From positions 26,464 through 90,463 of the forward strand of contig NZ_JAUSWH010000019.1 in NCBI RefSeq assembly GCF_030815125.1: a DNA stretch of 64,000 nucleotides, read 5' to 3'. The translations under genes and the position numbers were made by a program. This document shows, piece after piece, positions 1-7,496 of the stretch. Under the pieces are notes generated by a model. It saw only the letters and a list, made by a program, of their open reading frames with translations. It had not been told where the DNA came from and did not search any database. Origin of the DNA: Allorhizobium paknamense. Lineage in GTDB: Bacteria > Pseudomonadota > Alphaproteobacteria > Rhizobiales > Rhizobiaceae. Position 1 is the stretch's first letter. Each line of letters starts with the position of its first letter.

Positions 1-1
1 G

Positions 2-112
2 TGGCACTATATCCTGGCCATGACCTTTCTCAGCCTTGCCCCGGTCACGGTGGTCTTCCTGTTCCTGCAGAAATACATCACCACGGGCATTGCCGGAACG
101 GGTATGAAGTAA
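2..112 (+). CDS. C-terminal end of an ABC sugar transporter permease (partial)
   Basis: Only the last 36 codons are in the window; the frame begins at base 2 and stops with TAA at 110-112. The peptide ends LFLQKYITTGIAGTGMK, the usual ending of MalG-type (binding-protein-dependent, inner membrane) sugar permeases, in which a last membrane helix is followed by a short Q-(K/R)-Y/F-hydrophobic-x-G-hydrophobic tail. The rest of the operon lies upstream of the window. It runs tail to tail with the LacI regulator on the other strand, a common pairing for a sugar importer and its regulator. The family is fairly sure from the tail motif; the substrate cannot be told. Confidence 0.7.
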   Translation, partial: WHYILAMTFLSLAPVTVVFLFLQKYITTGIAGTGMK

Positions 113-1156
113 TCACCTTCCCGGTGATGCAAGGCTGCCGCGCAGCACCAGGCGGCAGCCGAGTTCCAGTCGGTGGGCGGGACGCATGGGATCGTTTGCG
201 ATCAGCCGTTGTTCGATCAGGCTGAGCGCCGCCGCCCCCAGCCGGTCGGTTGGCAGGTGAACGGTCGAAAGCGGCGGATCGGTAAACTCGCCGGGCATGA
301 TGTCATCGAAGCCCAGGACGGAGATATCTTCCGGCACCCGGATGCCGAGATCCTTCAGTGCCTTCAGGCAGCCGAAGGCCAGATTGTCGGCGGCGCAGAA
401 AATCGCCGTGGCGCCGCGCAAGCCGATCTCTTCGGCAACAAGTGCATGAAGGGCTTTTTCCCCTGCAATCGGCTCGAAGCCTTCCGCTTCCACGATCATG
501 TCGAGCGGGGCGGGAAGGCCAGCCAGGAGATGCGCGTCGATGAACCCGTCCTGACGCCTGCGAATGGTGGTGCGCCCGGCCCCCCAGGTGAGGTGCAGGA
601 TGCGCCGGTGACCGAGCGACAGCAGATGCTCGGTGGCGGCCCGCGCGCCAAAGCGGTTTTCGCCCGTCACCGTATCCAGCTTCATGGCTGGGTCTTCGCC
701 GTTCAGCAGCACCACCGGCAGGGAAAGCTGCGCCAGCCCGCGCGCCAGTTCCGCACGGTCGTCATTCAGCACGACAACGGCATCGACATTTTCTGCCTTT
801 GCCAGCCGTTTGATGTCCTGCGCATCGATGCGGCTCGTTTCGCTGATGAAGGGCACGAGGCGAATGGCGCGACGCTCGCATTCCTGGCGCAGCCCATTCA
901 GAATGGTCCAGCTGACGAGATTGAGATCGCTGCGGGGGGCAGCATCCTGGCTCACCGCCAGAAGCAGGGACCGCAGCGAGGCAATAGTCGCCTTGCTGCG
1001 CCGCTTTTCCAGATAGCCAAGCTGGCGGGCGGCGGTCAGCACGCGATCGCGCACCTCCACGGTGATGGGGGCCGTGCCATTCAGCGCATGGGATGCCGTG
1101 CTGAGCGATACGCCCGCTGCTTCCGCTACGTCTTTCAGCCCCACCTTGCGCTTCAC
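113..1156 (-). CDS. LacI-family transcriptional regulator
   Basis: The protein has about 347 residues. An N-terminal LacI helix-turn-helix reads VGLKDVAEAAGVSLSTASHA, followed by the hinge region and a periplasmic-binding-protein-like effector domain (about residues 55-340) with the family signature AIFCAADNLAFGCLKAL. I chose the GTG at 1156 because an AAAGGGG ribosome site lies five bases upstream; the longer frame to 1192 would need TTG. It probably represses or activates the sugar importer whose permease ends at 112, but the operator is not in this window. The family is certain; the effector sugar is unknown. Confidence 0.88.
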   Translation of the reverse strand: MKRKVGLKDVAEAAGVSLSTASHALNGTAPITVEVRDRVLTAARQLGYLEKRRSKATIASLRSLLLAVSQDAAPRSDLNLVSWTILNGLRQECERRAIRLVPFISETSRIDAQDIKRLAKAENVDAVVVLNDDRAELARGLAQLSLPVVLLNGEDPAMKLDTVTGENRFGARAATEHLLSLGHRRILHLTWGAGRTTIRRRQDGFIDAHLLAGLPAPLDMIVEAEGFEPIAGEKALHALVAEEIGLRGATAIFCAADNLAFGCLKALKDLGIRVPEDISVLGFDDIMPGEFTDPPLSTVHLPTDRLGAAALSLIEQRLIANDPMRPAHRLELGCRLVLRGSLASPGR

Positions 1157-1222
1157 GACTGCCCCTTTCGTTCTCCGGGTGACTATAGACAATCATCCGG
1201 CTCTGGAAAGCAAAACAAAGGC

Positions 1223-1699
1223 TTAAGCGCTGAAAAGGCTGGTGAGGGGCATGTGATTCTTGACGATAGGCGATTTCAGCACCACGAAGCTGAAATATTT
1301 GTCGATCCCGATATCCATATCGGTCAATCGCTCCATGATTGTCTGGTATTCGCCGATGCCTGCGGTGACGAATTTCAGCATATAATCATAGCCGCCGGAC
1401 ACCAGATGGCATTCAATCACCTGATCCACTTTTTCCACGGCGGCCAGAAAGCGGGCGAAATCGATCTGACGGTGATTTTTAAGGGTGATTTCCGTGAAAA
1501 CCGTCAGCGTCTGGCCGAGCTTGCTGACATTGATCTGGGCCGAATAGCCTTCGATATAGCCTTCGGCTTGCAATTTTTTCACCCGCATCAGGCAGGGGCT
1601 GGGCGAAAGATTGACCAGTTCCGCCAGTTCCACATTGGTGATGCGGCCATTCTTCTGCAACTCGTGAAGGATCTTGATGTCGATACGGTCGAGTTTCAT
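1223..1699 (-). CDS. Lrp/AsnC-family transcriptional regulator
   Basis: The chosen product has 158 residues and starts at the ATG at 1699 (MKLDRIDIKIL), where Lrp proteins normally begin; the reading frame is open for 27 more codons upstream. The N-terminal winged helix (LDRIDIKILHELQKNGRI, then NVELAELVNLSPSPCLMRVK) is followed by an alpha/beta RAM ligand domain containing GGYDYMLKF. It is divergent from the flavoprotein at 1926 across a 226-base AT-richer gap, the classical layout of an amino-acid-responsive Lrp regulator and its catabolic target. Regulation of that neighbour is inferred from position only. Confidence 0.9.
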   Translation of the reverse strand: MKLDRIDIKILHELQKNGRITNVELAELVNLSPSPCLMRVKKLQAEGYIEGYSAQINVSKLGQTLTVFTEITLKNHRQIDFARFLAAVEKVDQVIECHLVSGGYDYMLKFVTAGIGEYQTIMERLTDMDIGIDKYFSFVVLKSPIVKNHMPLTSLFSA

Positions 1700-1925
1700 G
1701 GACGGTCCATTCATGGCAGGGCAGGCGGCAAAGCGCCTTTGGTGACGCACAGCATATTCTGCCGTTCTGTAGTCTGACAAGTTGATAAGCTAGTCGTTTT
1801 TCACAACGTCTGATGCGCTTAAATATCCCGGCGAAACGGCAGAAAATTCTGTTTATCGACGCTTTGCAGGGGCCGAACCTCTGCGGTCCGGCATAGCATG
1901 GCGGCGATTTCAGGAGATTTGAGCC

Positions 1926-3251
1926 ATGCGTGTGCCGTTGATGAGGATTGAAAGCTCGCCCAGCCTGCCGCAGAGCGCGGATGTGGTGGTGATCGGCGGC
2001 GGCATTGTCGGCACCTGTGCGGCCTATTACCTCGCCATGCGCGGGGTGAACGTGGCTTTGGTGGAGAAGGGCTTTATCGGCGCCGAACAATCCAGCCGTA
2101 ACTGGGGCTGGTGCCGCCAGCAGAACCGGGATGCCCGGGAATTGCCGATGGCCACCAGAAGCCTCGACCTGTGGGAGGCCATGGCGGGCGAGATCGGCGA
2201 AAGCGTCGGCTTCCAGCGCTGCGGCCTGCTTTATCTTTCCAACAACGAAGCCGAAATTGCCGGTTGGGCGAAGTGGCGGGATTTTGCCAGAACTGTCGGT
2301 GTCACCACGCATATGTTGTCGTCCGAGCAGGCTGCCGAGCGTGGCCGCGCCACGGGAAGACAATGGCTTGGTGGCGTGTTTTCGCCGAGCGACGGCATTG
2401 CCGACACCCAGCGCGCCGCGCCCGTCATCGCACGCGGAATCATGAAGTTCGGCGGCACGGTGCATCAGCAATGCGCGGCACGGGGCATTGAAACGGCAGC
2501 GGGCCGCGTGAGCGGTGTGGTGACGGAAAAGGGCACGATCAAAACCCCCATCGTGGTGATGGCGGGTGGAGCTTGGGCTTCCTCCTTCTGCCATCAGCTT
2601 GGTATGCGTTTTCCGCAATCCTCCGTGCGGTACTCCATTCTGGCTGTCGAACAGGGCGCGGAAGGCATTCCTGACGCCTTGCACACGGCGCGCGTTTCCA
2701 TCACCAAGCGCGGGTCGGGGGGGCACACGCTGGCAATCAGCGGACGGGCGAGCGTCGATCCAACGGCGCAGAACATCCGCTTCGGCAAGACCTTTCTGCC
2801 GATGTTCCTGCGCCGGTGGAGAAGTCTGAGGCCAGGCACGCTCGAAGGCGTTCGCAATGGGCACGAAAGCCTGCGTCGCTGGCGTCTGGACGAGGAAACG
2901 CCGATGGAGCGCAACAGGGTGCTGGACCCGCGCCCGGACATGTCACTGATCCATGAAACCCACCGCCGTGCCGTGGAGCTTCTGCCCGGTTTGAAGGAGG
3001 CGAAGGTTTCGGCCAGTTGGGCTGGTTATATTGACAGCACGCCCGATGGCGTTCCTGCCATCGGCGAAATGCCCGGCCTACCAGGTTTCGTGCTGGCCGC
3101 AGGCTTCAGCGGCCACGGCTTCGGCATTGGGCCGGGGGCCGGTCATCTGATCGCCGACCTGATCACCGGTCGCAAACCGATTGTCGATGAGCAGGATTAC
3201 CGGCCCGAACGGCTGGAAGGCTCTGCCTGGGGCAAGGTCGCGGCCTTTTGA
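1926..3251 (+). CDS. FAD-dependent oxidoreductase of the DadA/DAO family
   Basis: The 441-residue flavoprotein has the ADP-binding Rossmann motif VVVIGGGIVGTCAAYYLA near residue 20, a second DAO signature (GFSGHGFGIGPGAGHLIADL) near the C-terminus and the SSRNWGW loop common in DadA-like enzymes. The family oxidises D-amino acids, secondary amines such as sarcosine, or imino acids, passing electrons to O2 or a quinone. A good ribosome site (CAGGAGA) precedes the ATG at 1926. It is divergent from the Lrp regulator, which supports an amino-acid substrate. The actual substrate is not readable from sequence. Confidence 0.85.
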   Translation: MRVPLMRIESSPSLPQSADVVVIGGGIVGTCAAYYLAMRGVNVALVEKGFIGAEQSSRNWGWCRQQNRDARELPMATRSLDLWEAMAGEIGESVGFQRCGLLYLSNNEAEIAGWAKWRDFARTVGVTTHMLSSEQAAERGRATGRQWLGGVFSPSDGIADTQRAAPVIARGIMKFGGTVHQQCAARGIETAAGRVSGVVTEKGTIKTPIVVMAGGAWASSFCHQLGMRFPQSSVRYSILAVEQGAEGIPDALHTARVSITKRGSGGHTLAISGRASVDPTAQNIRFGKTFLPMFLRRWRSLRPGTLEGVRNGHESLRRWRLDEETPMERNRVLDPRPDMSLIHETHRRAVELLPGLKEAKVSASWAGYIDSTPDGVPAIGEMPGLPGFVLAAGFSGHGFGIGPGAGHLIADLITGRKPIVDEQDYRPERLEGSAWGKVAAF

Positions 3252-3653
3252 TCAGTGGACCTGCGGCAGGGCCTCGCGGCAGGCGCTCTCGCAATCCCGG
3301 CAGGCTTCCGCACAGATGCGACAATGCTCATGCATTTCGGCGTGGCGGCCGCATTCCTCGCCGCAGACGCGGCAGGCTTCCGCACAAGCTTGCAGGGCGG
3401 CACGCAGAACTTCGATGTTGGAGCCGGTGCGGCGTGAGGCCATCGCACCCGTCGCGGCGCAGAGATCGGCGCAATCGAGATTGCGGCGAATGCATTGCAC
3501 CAGATTTTTGACCCCATCTTCCGCCAGGCAGGCGTCCGCGCAGCTGGTGCAGGTTTGGGCGCAGGCATAGCAAAGCTCGATGCATTTCAGCAGCGCATCG
3601 ACCGTCTGACCCTGAACGTGCGGATGCGTGGAAATCATTTCCCGAACATGCAT
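3252..3653 (-). CDS. Cys-rich four-helix-bundle copper-binding protein (DUF326/Csp-like)
   Basis: The product has 133 residues with regularly spaced cysteines: ELCYACAQTCTSCADAC, then LDCADLC, then ACAEACRVCGEECGRHAE and CRICAEACRDCESAC. This is the pattern of four-helix-bundle Cys proteins (Csp/YhjQ family) that store Cu(I) inside the bundle. The start at 3653 (MHVREMISTHPHV) has an AGGAG site upstream. No signal peptide is visible, so it should be cytosolic. It is convergent with the flavoprotein (stop to stop), so it is its own unit. A role in copper storage or detoxification follows from the family; no copper regulator or pump is adjacent. Confidence 0.85.
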   Translation of the reverse strand: MHVREMISTHPHVQGQTVDALLKCIELCYACAQTCTSCADACLAEDGVKNLVQCIRRNLDCADLCAATGAMASRRTGSNIEVLRAALQACAEACRVCGEECGRHAEMHEHCRICAEACRDCESACREALPQVH

Positions 3654-3674
3654 GATATGTGCTCCTGTTGTGTT

Positions 3675-3726
3675 CACGCATTTCCGAACGGGAAACCGGT
3701 TTCCGCTTTCGCCTCGAAAATGCTCT
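3675..3726. repeat. Diverged copy of dispersed palindromic repeat, family A
   Basis: The sequence CGCATTTCCGAACGGGAAAC at 3677, followed by a CGGTTTCC stretch and an AAAATGCTCT end, matches the TTTCC-GGAAA palindrome half found better preserved at 9481, 16218, 38542 and 40267. Several arm positions have changed, so it looks like a decayed copy. It lies just upstream of the Cys-rich copper protein gene. Confidence 0.5.
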
Positions 3727-3793
3727 GAAGGTTGGTGACCGGGGTCCAACATTTCGGAACCGATGCTGTTCCGGCGGGCGTGACGTTTTGCAA

Positions 3794-3822
3794 TTGAACT
3801 TGGCGGCCGCGATCTGTATAAA
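3794..3822 (+). promoter_or_regulatory. Candidate sigma-70-type promoter for the SulP gene
   Basis: TTGAAC (3794-3799), a 17-base spacer and TATAAA (3817-3822) form a near-consensus housekeeping promoter pointing towards the transporter at 3945. Transcription should start near 3830, leaving a leader of about 115 bases. This is read from sequence only. Confidence 0.5.
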
Positions 3823-3944
3823 GGCCGCATTCACCCTGGACCCGGTGCAATTCCGGGTGGCTATTCTGGCCGCCGATCCGCCAGACAACGCACAACATTC
3901 TTGAAACATGTTGGACCGGTCCTGCCGGTCAGCGCTGAAACTTT

Positions 3945-5438
3945 GTGAACTCTCCCATGACACCCATTCAAAAATACCGGCGAGACTGGTTCGCCAATAT
4001 CCGTGGCGATGTGCTTTCCGGCATCGTCGTTGCTCTTGCCCTCATTCCGGAAGCCATCGGCTTTTCGGTGATTGCCGGGGTCGATCCGAAGATCGGCCTC
4101 TTTGCCTCCGTGGTGATTGCCTGCACGTCCGCCATCGTCGGCGGCCGTCCTGCAATGATCTCCGCGGCCACTGCCGCCACGGCCGTTCTGATGGGCTCGC
4201 TGGTGCGCGAGCATGGACTGCCCTATCTCTTTGCTGCAACGCTGCTGATGGGGGTGCTGCAGGTCATTGCCGGCCTGCTCAAGCTGGGGCGGTTGATGCG
4301 CTTTGTCTCCCGCTCCGTGATGACCGGCTTCGTCAACTCCCTGGCAATCCTGATCTTTCTGGCGCAATTGCCGGAACTGGTGGGCCGTCCGCCCTCCACC
4401 TATGTGATGATCGCCATTGCGCTTGCAATCATTTACCTTTTGCCCCGTTTGACCAAGGCCGTGCCATCGCCGCTGGTGGCCATCGCCGTATTGACGCTGG
4501 CCACCTACCTGCTGGGGCTTGATGTGCGCACCGTCGCCGATCTTGGCGAGTTGCCGTCAAGCCTGCCGGTTCTTGCGTGGCCGGATGTACCGATGACCTT
4601 CGAAACGTTGAGGATCATCTTCCCCTATTCGGTGGCGCTGGCCGCCGTGGGGCTGCTCGAATCCCTGCTGACCGCACGGATCGTCGATGAGATGACGGAG
4701 ACGGGCAGCAACAAGAGCCAGGAATGCGTGGGCCAAGGCATCGCCAATGTCATGGCCGGGCTGTTTGGCGGCATGGGCGGTTGCGCCATGATCGGCCAGT
4801 CGGTCATCAACGTCACCTCCGGTGGCCGGGGCCGGCTTTCCACGTTCGTGGCCGGTGCCTTCCTGCTGATCCTGCTGCTGGTGCTGGACGATATTCTGCG
4901 TGTCGTGCCGGTGGCGGCGCTGGTGGCAATCATGATCATGGTCTCCATCGGCACCTTTTCCTGGTCGTCGATCGGCGATCTGGTGCGGCATCCACGCTCG
5001 TCCTCCTTCGTCATGCTGGCAACCGTGGTGACGGTGGTGGCAACCCATGACCTTTCCAAGGGCGTCATTGTGGGCGTGCTGCTGTCGGGCGTGTTCTTTG
5101 CCGGCAAGGTGGCAAAGCTCGTGCATGTCCGGGCGGAGCAGGGGGGCGAGGGGGAGATGCGCTATGTCGTGGACGGGCAGATCTTCTTTGCTTCGGCGGA
5201 TGTGTTTCTCGGCCATTTCGACTTCGATGCCGAACCCCGGCGCGTGGTTATCGATGTGAGCCGGGCGCATTTCTGGGACATTACCGCCGTCGGCGCGCTG
5301 GATCGGGTGGTGATCAAGTTCCGCAGCCAGGGGGCGGAGGTGATCGTCCATGGCCTGAACAGTGAAAGTGCGGGAATGATGGAGCGGTTCGCGCTGCATC
5401 AGAAGGGCGGGGAGACGGCTGCCGTAACGTTACACTGA
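3945..5438 (+). CDS. SulP-family anion transporter with C-terminal STAS domain
   Basis: The inner-membrane carrier has 497 residues. The N-terminal half carries the SulP signature (SGIVVALALIPEAIGFSVIAG) and about ten to twelve hydrophobic segments; a STAS domain occupies about residues 400-490 (YVVDGQIFFASADVFLGHF, with VVIDVSRAHFWDITAVGALD). SulP proteins move sulfate, bicarbonate, chloride or dicarboxylates; this one lacks a fused carbonic anhydrase or other clue. The start is either GTG at 3945 or the ATG four codons later (3957). It is preceded by a plausible promoter and followed by an unusual palindrome. The substrate is unknown. Confidence 0.88.
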   Translation: MNSPMTPIQKYRRDWFANIRGDVLSGIVVALALIPEAIGFSVIAGVDPKIGLFASVVIACTSAIVGGRPAMISAATAATAVLMGSLVREHGLPYLFAATLLMGVLQVIAGLLKLGRLMRFVSRSVMTGFVNSLAILIFLAQLPELVGRPPSTYVMIAIALAIIYLLPRLTKAVPSPLVAIAVLTLATYLLGLDVRTVADLGELPSSLPVLAWPDVPMTFETLRIIFPYSVALAAVGLLESLLTARIVDEMTETGSNKSQECVGQGIANVMAGLFGGMGGCAMIGQSVINVTSGGRGRLSTFVAGAFLLILLLVLDDILRVVPVAALVAIMIMVSIGTFSWSSIGDLVRHPRSSSFVMLATVVTVVATHDLSKGVIVGVLLSGVFFAGKVAKLVHVRAEQGGEGEMRYVVDGQIFFASADVFLGHFDFDAEPRRVVIDVSRAHFWDITAVGALDRVVIKFRSQGAEVIVHGLNSESAGMMERFALHQKGGETAAVTLH

Positions 5439-5460
5439 TCAGGTTGGGAGCAGGTGTTTA

Positions 5461-5486
5461 CCATGCGCTACGCGCATAGCGCATGG
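5461..5486. repeat. Perfect 10-base inverted repeat after the SulP gene
   Basis: CCATGCGCTA (5461-5470) and TAGCGCATGG (5477-5486) are perfect inverted arms around a 6-base CGCGCA loop, 22 bases after the transporter stop. There is no T-run, so it is not a standard intrinsic terminator. It could act as an mRNA 3' stabiliser, an operator or a dispersed palindrome. Confidence 0.6.
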
Positions 5487-5540
5487 CTGCTCTGCGAAAA
5501 ACTGCCTCGTTTTTAAGCGAGGATCCTGTATAGTCAAATC

Positions 5541-5692
5541 ATCGAAGCAATGTTCCTCCTCCCACAGAGCTTCGATAGCCGGGAAGTTACTCCTCCTCCC
5601 AAACGACCCGGCAGGAACGGCAACACTCCTCCTCCCAGTTGCCGTTCGGTTCTTTTCGGAAAGCCTGCCGCACCTCCTCCCGCGGCAGGCTT
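5541..5692 (+). ncRNA. CcsR/cuckoo-like small RNA array: four hairpins, each with a CCTCCTCCC loop
   Basis: There are four consecutive stem-loops. Stems are 5541-5548/5569-5576, 5578-5583/5607-5612, 5615-5623/5639-5647 and 5661-5670/5683-5692. The loops hold CCTCCTCCC at 5555, 5592, 5628 and 5673. The last stem is GC-rich and runs into TTTTT, so it is also an intrinsic terminator. A TATAGT box at 5529 would start transcription at the first stem; no clear -35 is visible. The motif is complementary to Shine-Dalgarno sequences and matches the CCUCCUCCC loops of Rhodobacter CcsR1-4 and the cuckoo RNA family of alphaproteobacteria. There is no DUF1127 gene next to it, unlike the Rhodobacter locus. 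It may give four RNAs by processing or one compound RNA. Confidence 0.85.
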
Positions 5693-5716
5693 TTTCGTTT
5701 TGGGTGCGTGAAGTTC

Positions 5717-5819
5717 TAAAGCACGTTGCGGCTTATCAGCCTCATGCGACGTGCTTTACATTCTTGTTTTAACGCATGTCGTTATCGCAAAACCGCTGCA
5801 CACTTTTGCGCGACAGGCT
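5717..5819. repeat. Dispersed palindromic repeat, family B, copy 1
   Basis: This is about 103 bases with two stem-loops: AAAGCACGT/ACGTGCTTT (5718-5756 region) and GCATGTCG/CGACAGGC. It is nearly identical to 33294-33398. It sits directly against the stop codon of the TauE/SafE gene on the minus strand. Such short mosaics resemble rhizobial intergenic elements (RIME-like). There is no coding capacity. Confidence 0.8.
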
Positions 5820-6596
5820 CTATCCCAGAGATCTATAGAGCATATAGACGGCAACCAGCACGATGAGGGCGGCGAACAGGCCGTTGAGCCTGCCTTTGCC
5901 TGCGGAAAGACGGGTTGCCGCAACCGCGCCGACCGCTCCGCCAGCAATGCCGCCGAGAATGAAGACAAAGGCCAGCAGCCAATCCACATAACCGGAAAAC
6001 GCATAATTGGCTGCCGTGGTTGCCCCGAGCGCCGCCACCGATACCAGCGATGACCCTATGGCGTAGAGAATCGGCATGCCGGTGGAGGCAATCAGCCCGG
6101 GTACGATCAGAAAGCCGCCGCCAATGCCGAAAAAGCCGGAGAGCAATCCGGTTGCGCCGCCGAAGCCCAAAACCTTGACGATATTGCCGCTGCCGCATTG
6201 GGCTGCGGGATCGCCTTCATCGCCGCGTTTCAGAAACATCATGCCCGCAACGGCGAGCATCAGCACGGCAAACAGCGCAAGCAGATGGTCGCCATTCAAT
6301 GTCTTGCCAATGCTGGATCCGAAAAAAGCCCCTGTAACCCCGCCAGCGCTATAGATGAGGGCGCAGCGCCAGCGAATATGCCCGAGGCGCGCATGGCCGA
6401 TGAGATTGGCAAAGGCATTGACCGCCACCGCCAGCGCACTGGTGCCAATGGCAAGATGCGCATTCGGCACCCCGACCAGATAGACCATCAACGGCACGGC
6501 CAGGATCGAGCCTCCACCGCCGAAGAGCCCGAGAGTGAAGCCGACAAGACCGCCGGACAGGCCGCCAAGGCCATATTGCAACAGGGTGAGATGCAT
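5820..6596 (-). CDS. TauE/SafE (TSUP) family sulfite/sulfur-anion exporter
   Basis: The membrane protein has 258 residues and two half-repeats: GGLVGFTLGLFGGGGSILAV near the N-terminus and TGLLSGFFGIGGGFLIVPGL at about residue 145, each the glycine-rich TSUP signature. About eight transmembrane segments are apparent. I chose the ATG at 6596 (MHLTLLQYG) because an AAAGGA site lies about seven bases before it, while the ATG at 6605 overlaps that site. It is the last gene of the BigR-controlled operon, where it likely exports sulfite made by the persulfide dioxygenase. The stop codon sits at the edge of a dispersed repeat. Confidence 0.9.
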   Translation of the reverse strand: MHLTLLQYGLGGLSGGLVGFTLGLFGGGGSILAVPLMVYLVGVPNAHLAIGTSALAVAVNAFANLIGHARLGHIRWRCALIYSAGGVTGAFFGSSIGKTLNGDHLLALFAVLMLAVAGMMFLKRGDEGDPAAQCGSGNIVKVLGFGGATGLLSGFFGIGGGFLIVPGLIASTGMPILYAIGSSLVSVAALGATTAANYAFSGYVDWLLAFVFILGGIAGGAVGAVAATRLSAGKGRLNGLFAALIVLVAVYMLYRSLG

Positions 6597-6601
6597 GGCC
6601 G

Positions 6602-7066
6602 TCATCCTTTCTGCGGCAGCAGCCGAAACAGCCTCATTCCGGCCAGCATGGCAGCACAAAACAGCAGAATCTCCCATTTTCCTGTGATCAGGGCGGCAAT
6701 GGCCGGTCCGGGACAGAGCCCGACCAGACCCCAGCCAAGGCCGAAGAGGATTGCACCGCCGATCAGCCGCCGGTCGATGGTCCTGCCTTGCGGCACATGA
6801 AATTGCTGGGTGAGCATGGGCCGGCTGCGCTGGTTTTGAATGCGGTAGGCAAGAAAGGAAGGGATCAGCGCGCCGCCCATCACGAAGGCAAGCGCTGGGT
6901 CCCAGTTTCCCGCCACATCGAGAAAGCCGAGCACCTTGGCCGGGTCGATCATGCCGGATACCGCAAGCCCCATGCCGAACAACAGCCCGCATCCAAGGGC
7001 GGCGATGGTTTCGGTGGGGCTTGCCTGACGGTTCCGGGCAGCGGAAATCGTGGTCTGGAGTGACAT
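6602..7066 (-). CDS. YeeE/YedE-family membrane protein, second half
   Basis: The 154-residue integral membrane protein carries the motifs GLLFGMGLAVSGMIDPAKVLGF and GWGLVGLCPGPAIAAL (the conserved Cys in a GxxxGxCPGP loop). These mark the C-terminal half of YeeE/YedE transporters, which carry thiosulfate-like sulfur species in E. coli YeeE. Here the two halves are separate adjacent genes. The start at 7066 (MSLQTTISAARN) follows the other half by seven bases. It overlaps or abuts the TauE/SafE start, consistent with one mRNA. The substrate in this operon is probably a reduced sulfur compound. Confidence 0.88.
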   Translation of the reverse strand: MSLQTTISAARNRQASPTETIAALGCGLLFGMGLAVSGMIDPAKVLGFLDVAGNWDPALAFVMGGALIPSFLAYRIQNQRSRPMLTQQFHVPQGRTIDRRLIGGAILFGLGWGLVGLCPGPAIAALITGKWEILLFCAAMLAGMRLFRLLPQKG

Positions 7067-7073
7067 GGCGGCC

Positions 7074-7493
7074 TCACGCAACATGGCGAAGAATAAAGAC
7101 GGTGACACCTGCAACGCCCATGAAGGTGAGCGTTGCCGCCAGCGAGCGGGGCGAAAGCCGCGCCAGCCCGCAGACCCCGTGACCGCTGGTGCAGCCAGAG
7201 CCCAGCCGGGTGCCGAAACCGACCAGCACACCGCCAAGCACAAGCAGAAGCGGTGATGCGCTGACGCTGACCTGCGGCATGCCGAAGAGGAGGGCCATCA
7301 GCGCGCTGCCTGCGGGAATGCCGAGAAGGAAGGCGGCGGCGGGCAGGAAGATCCGCCCGCCGACAAGGCCGCTGCCCTGAGCGATCAGGCCGGAAATGCC
7401 GGCGATCCGCCCGTTCAGCAGCAGGTAAAGCCCGGCCGAAAGGCCGATCAGCAGACCGCCGGCGAGGGGAGGCAGAAAGGAAGCGAGGGTCAT
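7074..7493 (-). CDS. YeeE/YedE-family membrane protein, first half
   Basis: The membrane protein has 139 residues with SGLYLLLNGRIAGISG and the highly conserved cysteine loop GSGCTSGHGVCGLARLS, the hallmark of the N-terminal YeeE/YedE half. It should pair with the product at 6602-7066 to form the full channel-like transporter. It starts three bases after the blh stop codon, so translation is probably coupled. The two-gene split, next to Blh and BigR, is the standard arrangement of the BigR operon in Agrobacterium and Xylella. Confidence 0.9.
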   Translation of the reverse strand: MTLASFLPPLAGGLLIGLSAGLYLLLNGRIAGISGLIAQGSGLVGGRIFLPAAAFLLGIPAGSALMALLFGMPQVSVSASPLLLVLGGVLVGFGTRLGSGCTSGHGVCGLARLSPRSLAATLTFMGVAGVTVFILRHVA

Positions 7494-7496
7494 GGC

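Noticed and set aside
173..1777. 534-codon plus-strand frame over the LacI and Lrp genes
   Set aside because: Both regulators on the minus strand have complete HTH and effector domains; the plus frame is a shadow.
5541..5692. CRISPR-like array because of four CCTCCTCCC units
   Set aside because: The repeated unit is only 9 bases, spacing varies (37, 36 and 45 bases) and each unit is inside its own stem; no cas gene is present.
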